From Gammaproteobacteria bacterium (lineage in GTDB: Bacteria > Pseudomonadota > Gammaproteobacteria > HK1), in assembly GCA_022822245.1 (NCBI GenBank), contig JAJECB010000132.1, positions 1 through 6,487 of the forward strand: a stretch of 6,487 nucleotides of DNA. Direction: 5' to 3'. The notes below the pieces were generated by a model that was not told where the DNA came from, ran no database searches, and worked only from the letters and a program-made list of their open reading frames with translations. Positions 6,260-6,487 of the stretch are shown here, piece by piece (position 1 is the stretch's first letter; the number at the start of each line of letters is the position of its first letter). A program made the position numbers and the translations under genes.

Positions 6260-6487
6260 CGCGTCGCCCACCGCCGTGTCGGCCGGACTGTTCTCGTAAA
6301 CGGAGCGGGCGAGGGGGCCGGTTCCCGAGAAGGCGGGCGGCGAGTTATCGCCGGTCGTCTGGAGCTCGGTCGTCAGAGGGTCGGCCAAGACGATCCGGAC
6401 GGCGGATGCGACATTGCCCGCCGTGCCGGTTACCACGATGGTCTCGTCACCCTCCGCCACCTCATCGTCCACCGGCGTGATGGTGAG
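6260..6487 (-). CDS. Fragment of Calx-beta/cadherin-like repeat protein, in frame with mnhG
   Basis: The 76 codons upstream of the mnhG start are open to the window edge and read as an extracellular repeat protein, not a Mrp subunit. LTITPVDDEVAEGDETIVV looks like the end of a Calx-beta or related bacterial repeat, where VDD, AEGDET and a V-V-T strand are typical. A linker follows, then PPAFSGTGPLARSVYENSP and ADTAVGDAVAATD, the start of a cadherin-like repeat (usual pattern: PPxF, xxxSVxENxPxGTxVGxVxATDxDG). The repeat stops abruptly after ATD, where the membrane helix of MnhG begins. No signal peptide or start is visible. Such repeats normally occur in long secreted or surface adhesins. Base composition does not separate it from mnhG: I count about 69% GC over 6261-6487, and third-position GC is about 87-88% in both parts. 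Most likely it belongs to a different locus or genome. Confidence 0.7.

Noticed and set aside
1..6487. CRISPR arrays, tRNA or rRNA genes, insertion sequences, phage or defence genes
   Set aside because: None is visible on either strand; nearly every base belongs to the coding regions described.

Overview
This is a GC-rich, densely coding bacterial window. All eight gene 3' ends use TGA, several starts are GTG, and genes overlap by ATGA or GTG coupling. The gene set (a TviB/WbpA-type nucleotide-sugar dehydrogenase next to a complete Mrp-type cation/proton antiporter core) suits a high-GC proteobacterium. That placement is an inference from protein style only; no marker gene is present. No convincing undescribed system is visible. 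The striking points are two anomalies in the Mrp gene cluster.

Plus strand, 1-1654: the end of a surface-polysaccharide sugar-nucleotide operon. The C-terminal part of a UDP-glucuronate 4-epimerase-like SDR protein overlaps by 4 bases (ATGA) with a complete nucleotide-sugar C6 dehydrogenase. Together they would oxidise a UDP-hexose to its uronic acid and epimerise it at C4, supplying a precursor for capsule, O-antigen or exopolysaccharide.

Minus strand, 6259 down to 1671: an Mrp/Mnh antiporter operon read in the order mnhG, DUF4040-MbhE (the MrpA C-terminal region), mnhB, mnhC, mnhD, and a second large antiporter-like subunit with NuoL/MrpA-type motifs. Genes are coupled by overlaps or gaps of 0-5 bases. 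The products would assemble into one inner-membrane complex exchanging Na+ (or another monovalent cation) for H+. MrpA appears split: its large N-terminal antiporter module is the last gene and its C-terminal module lies near the front. The two operons converge with only 16 bases between stops.

Anomalies: (1) the DUF4040-MbhE gene has an in-frame TAG replacing the Glu codon of the conserved FTEAAVGAG-type motif, a one-base change from GAG. (2) The mnhG reading frame continues upstream, without a stop, into about 76 codons of Calx-beta/cadherin-like repeat protein where mnhF and mnhE would be expected. This suggests a chimeric assembly join or a rearrangement at the mnhG start.
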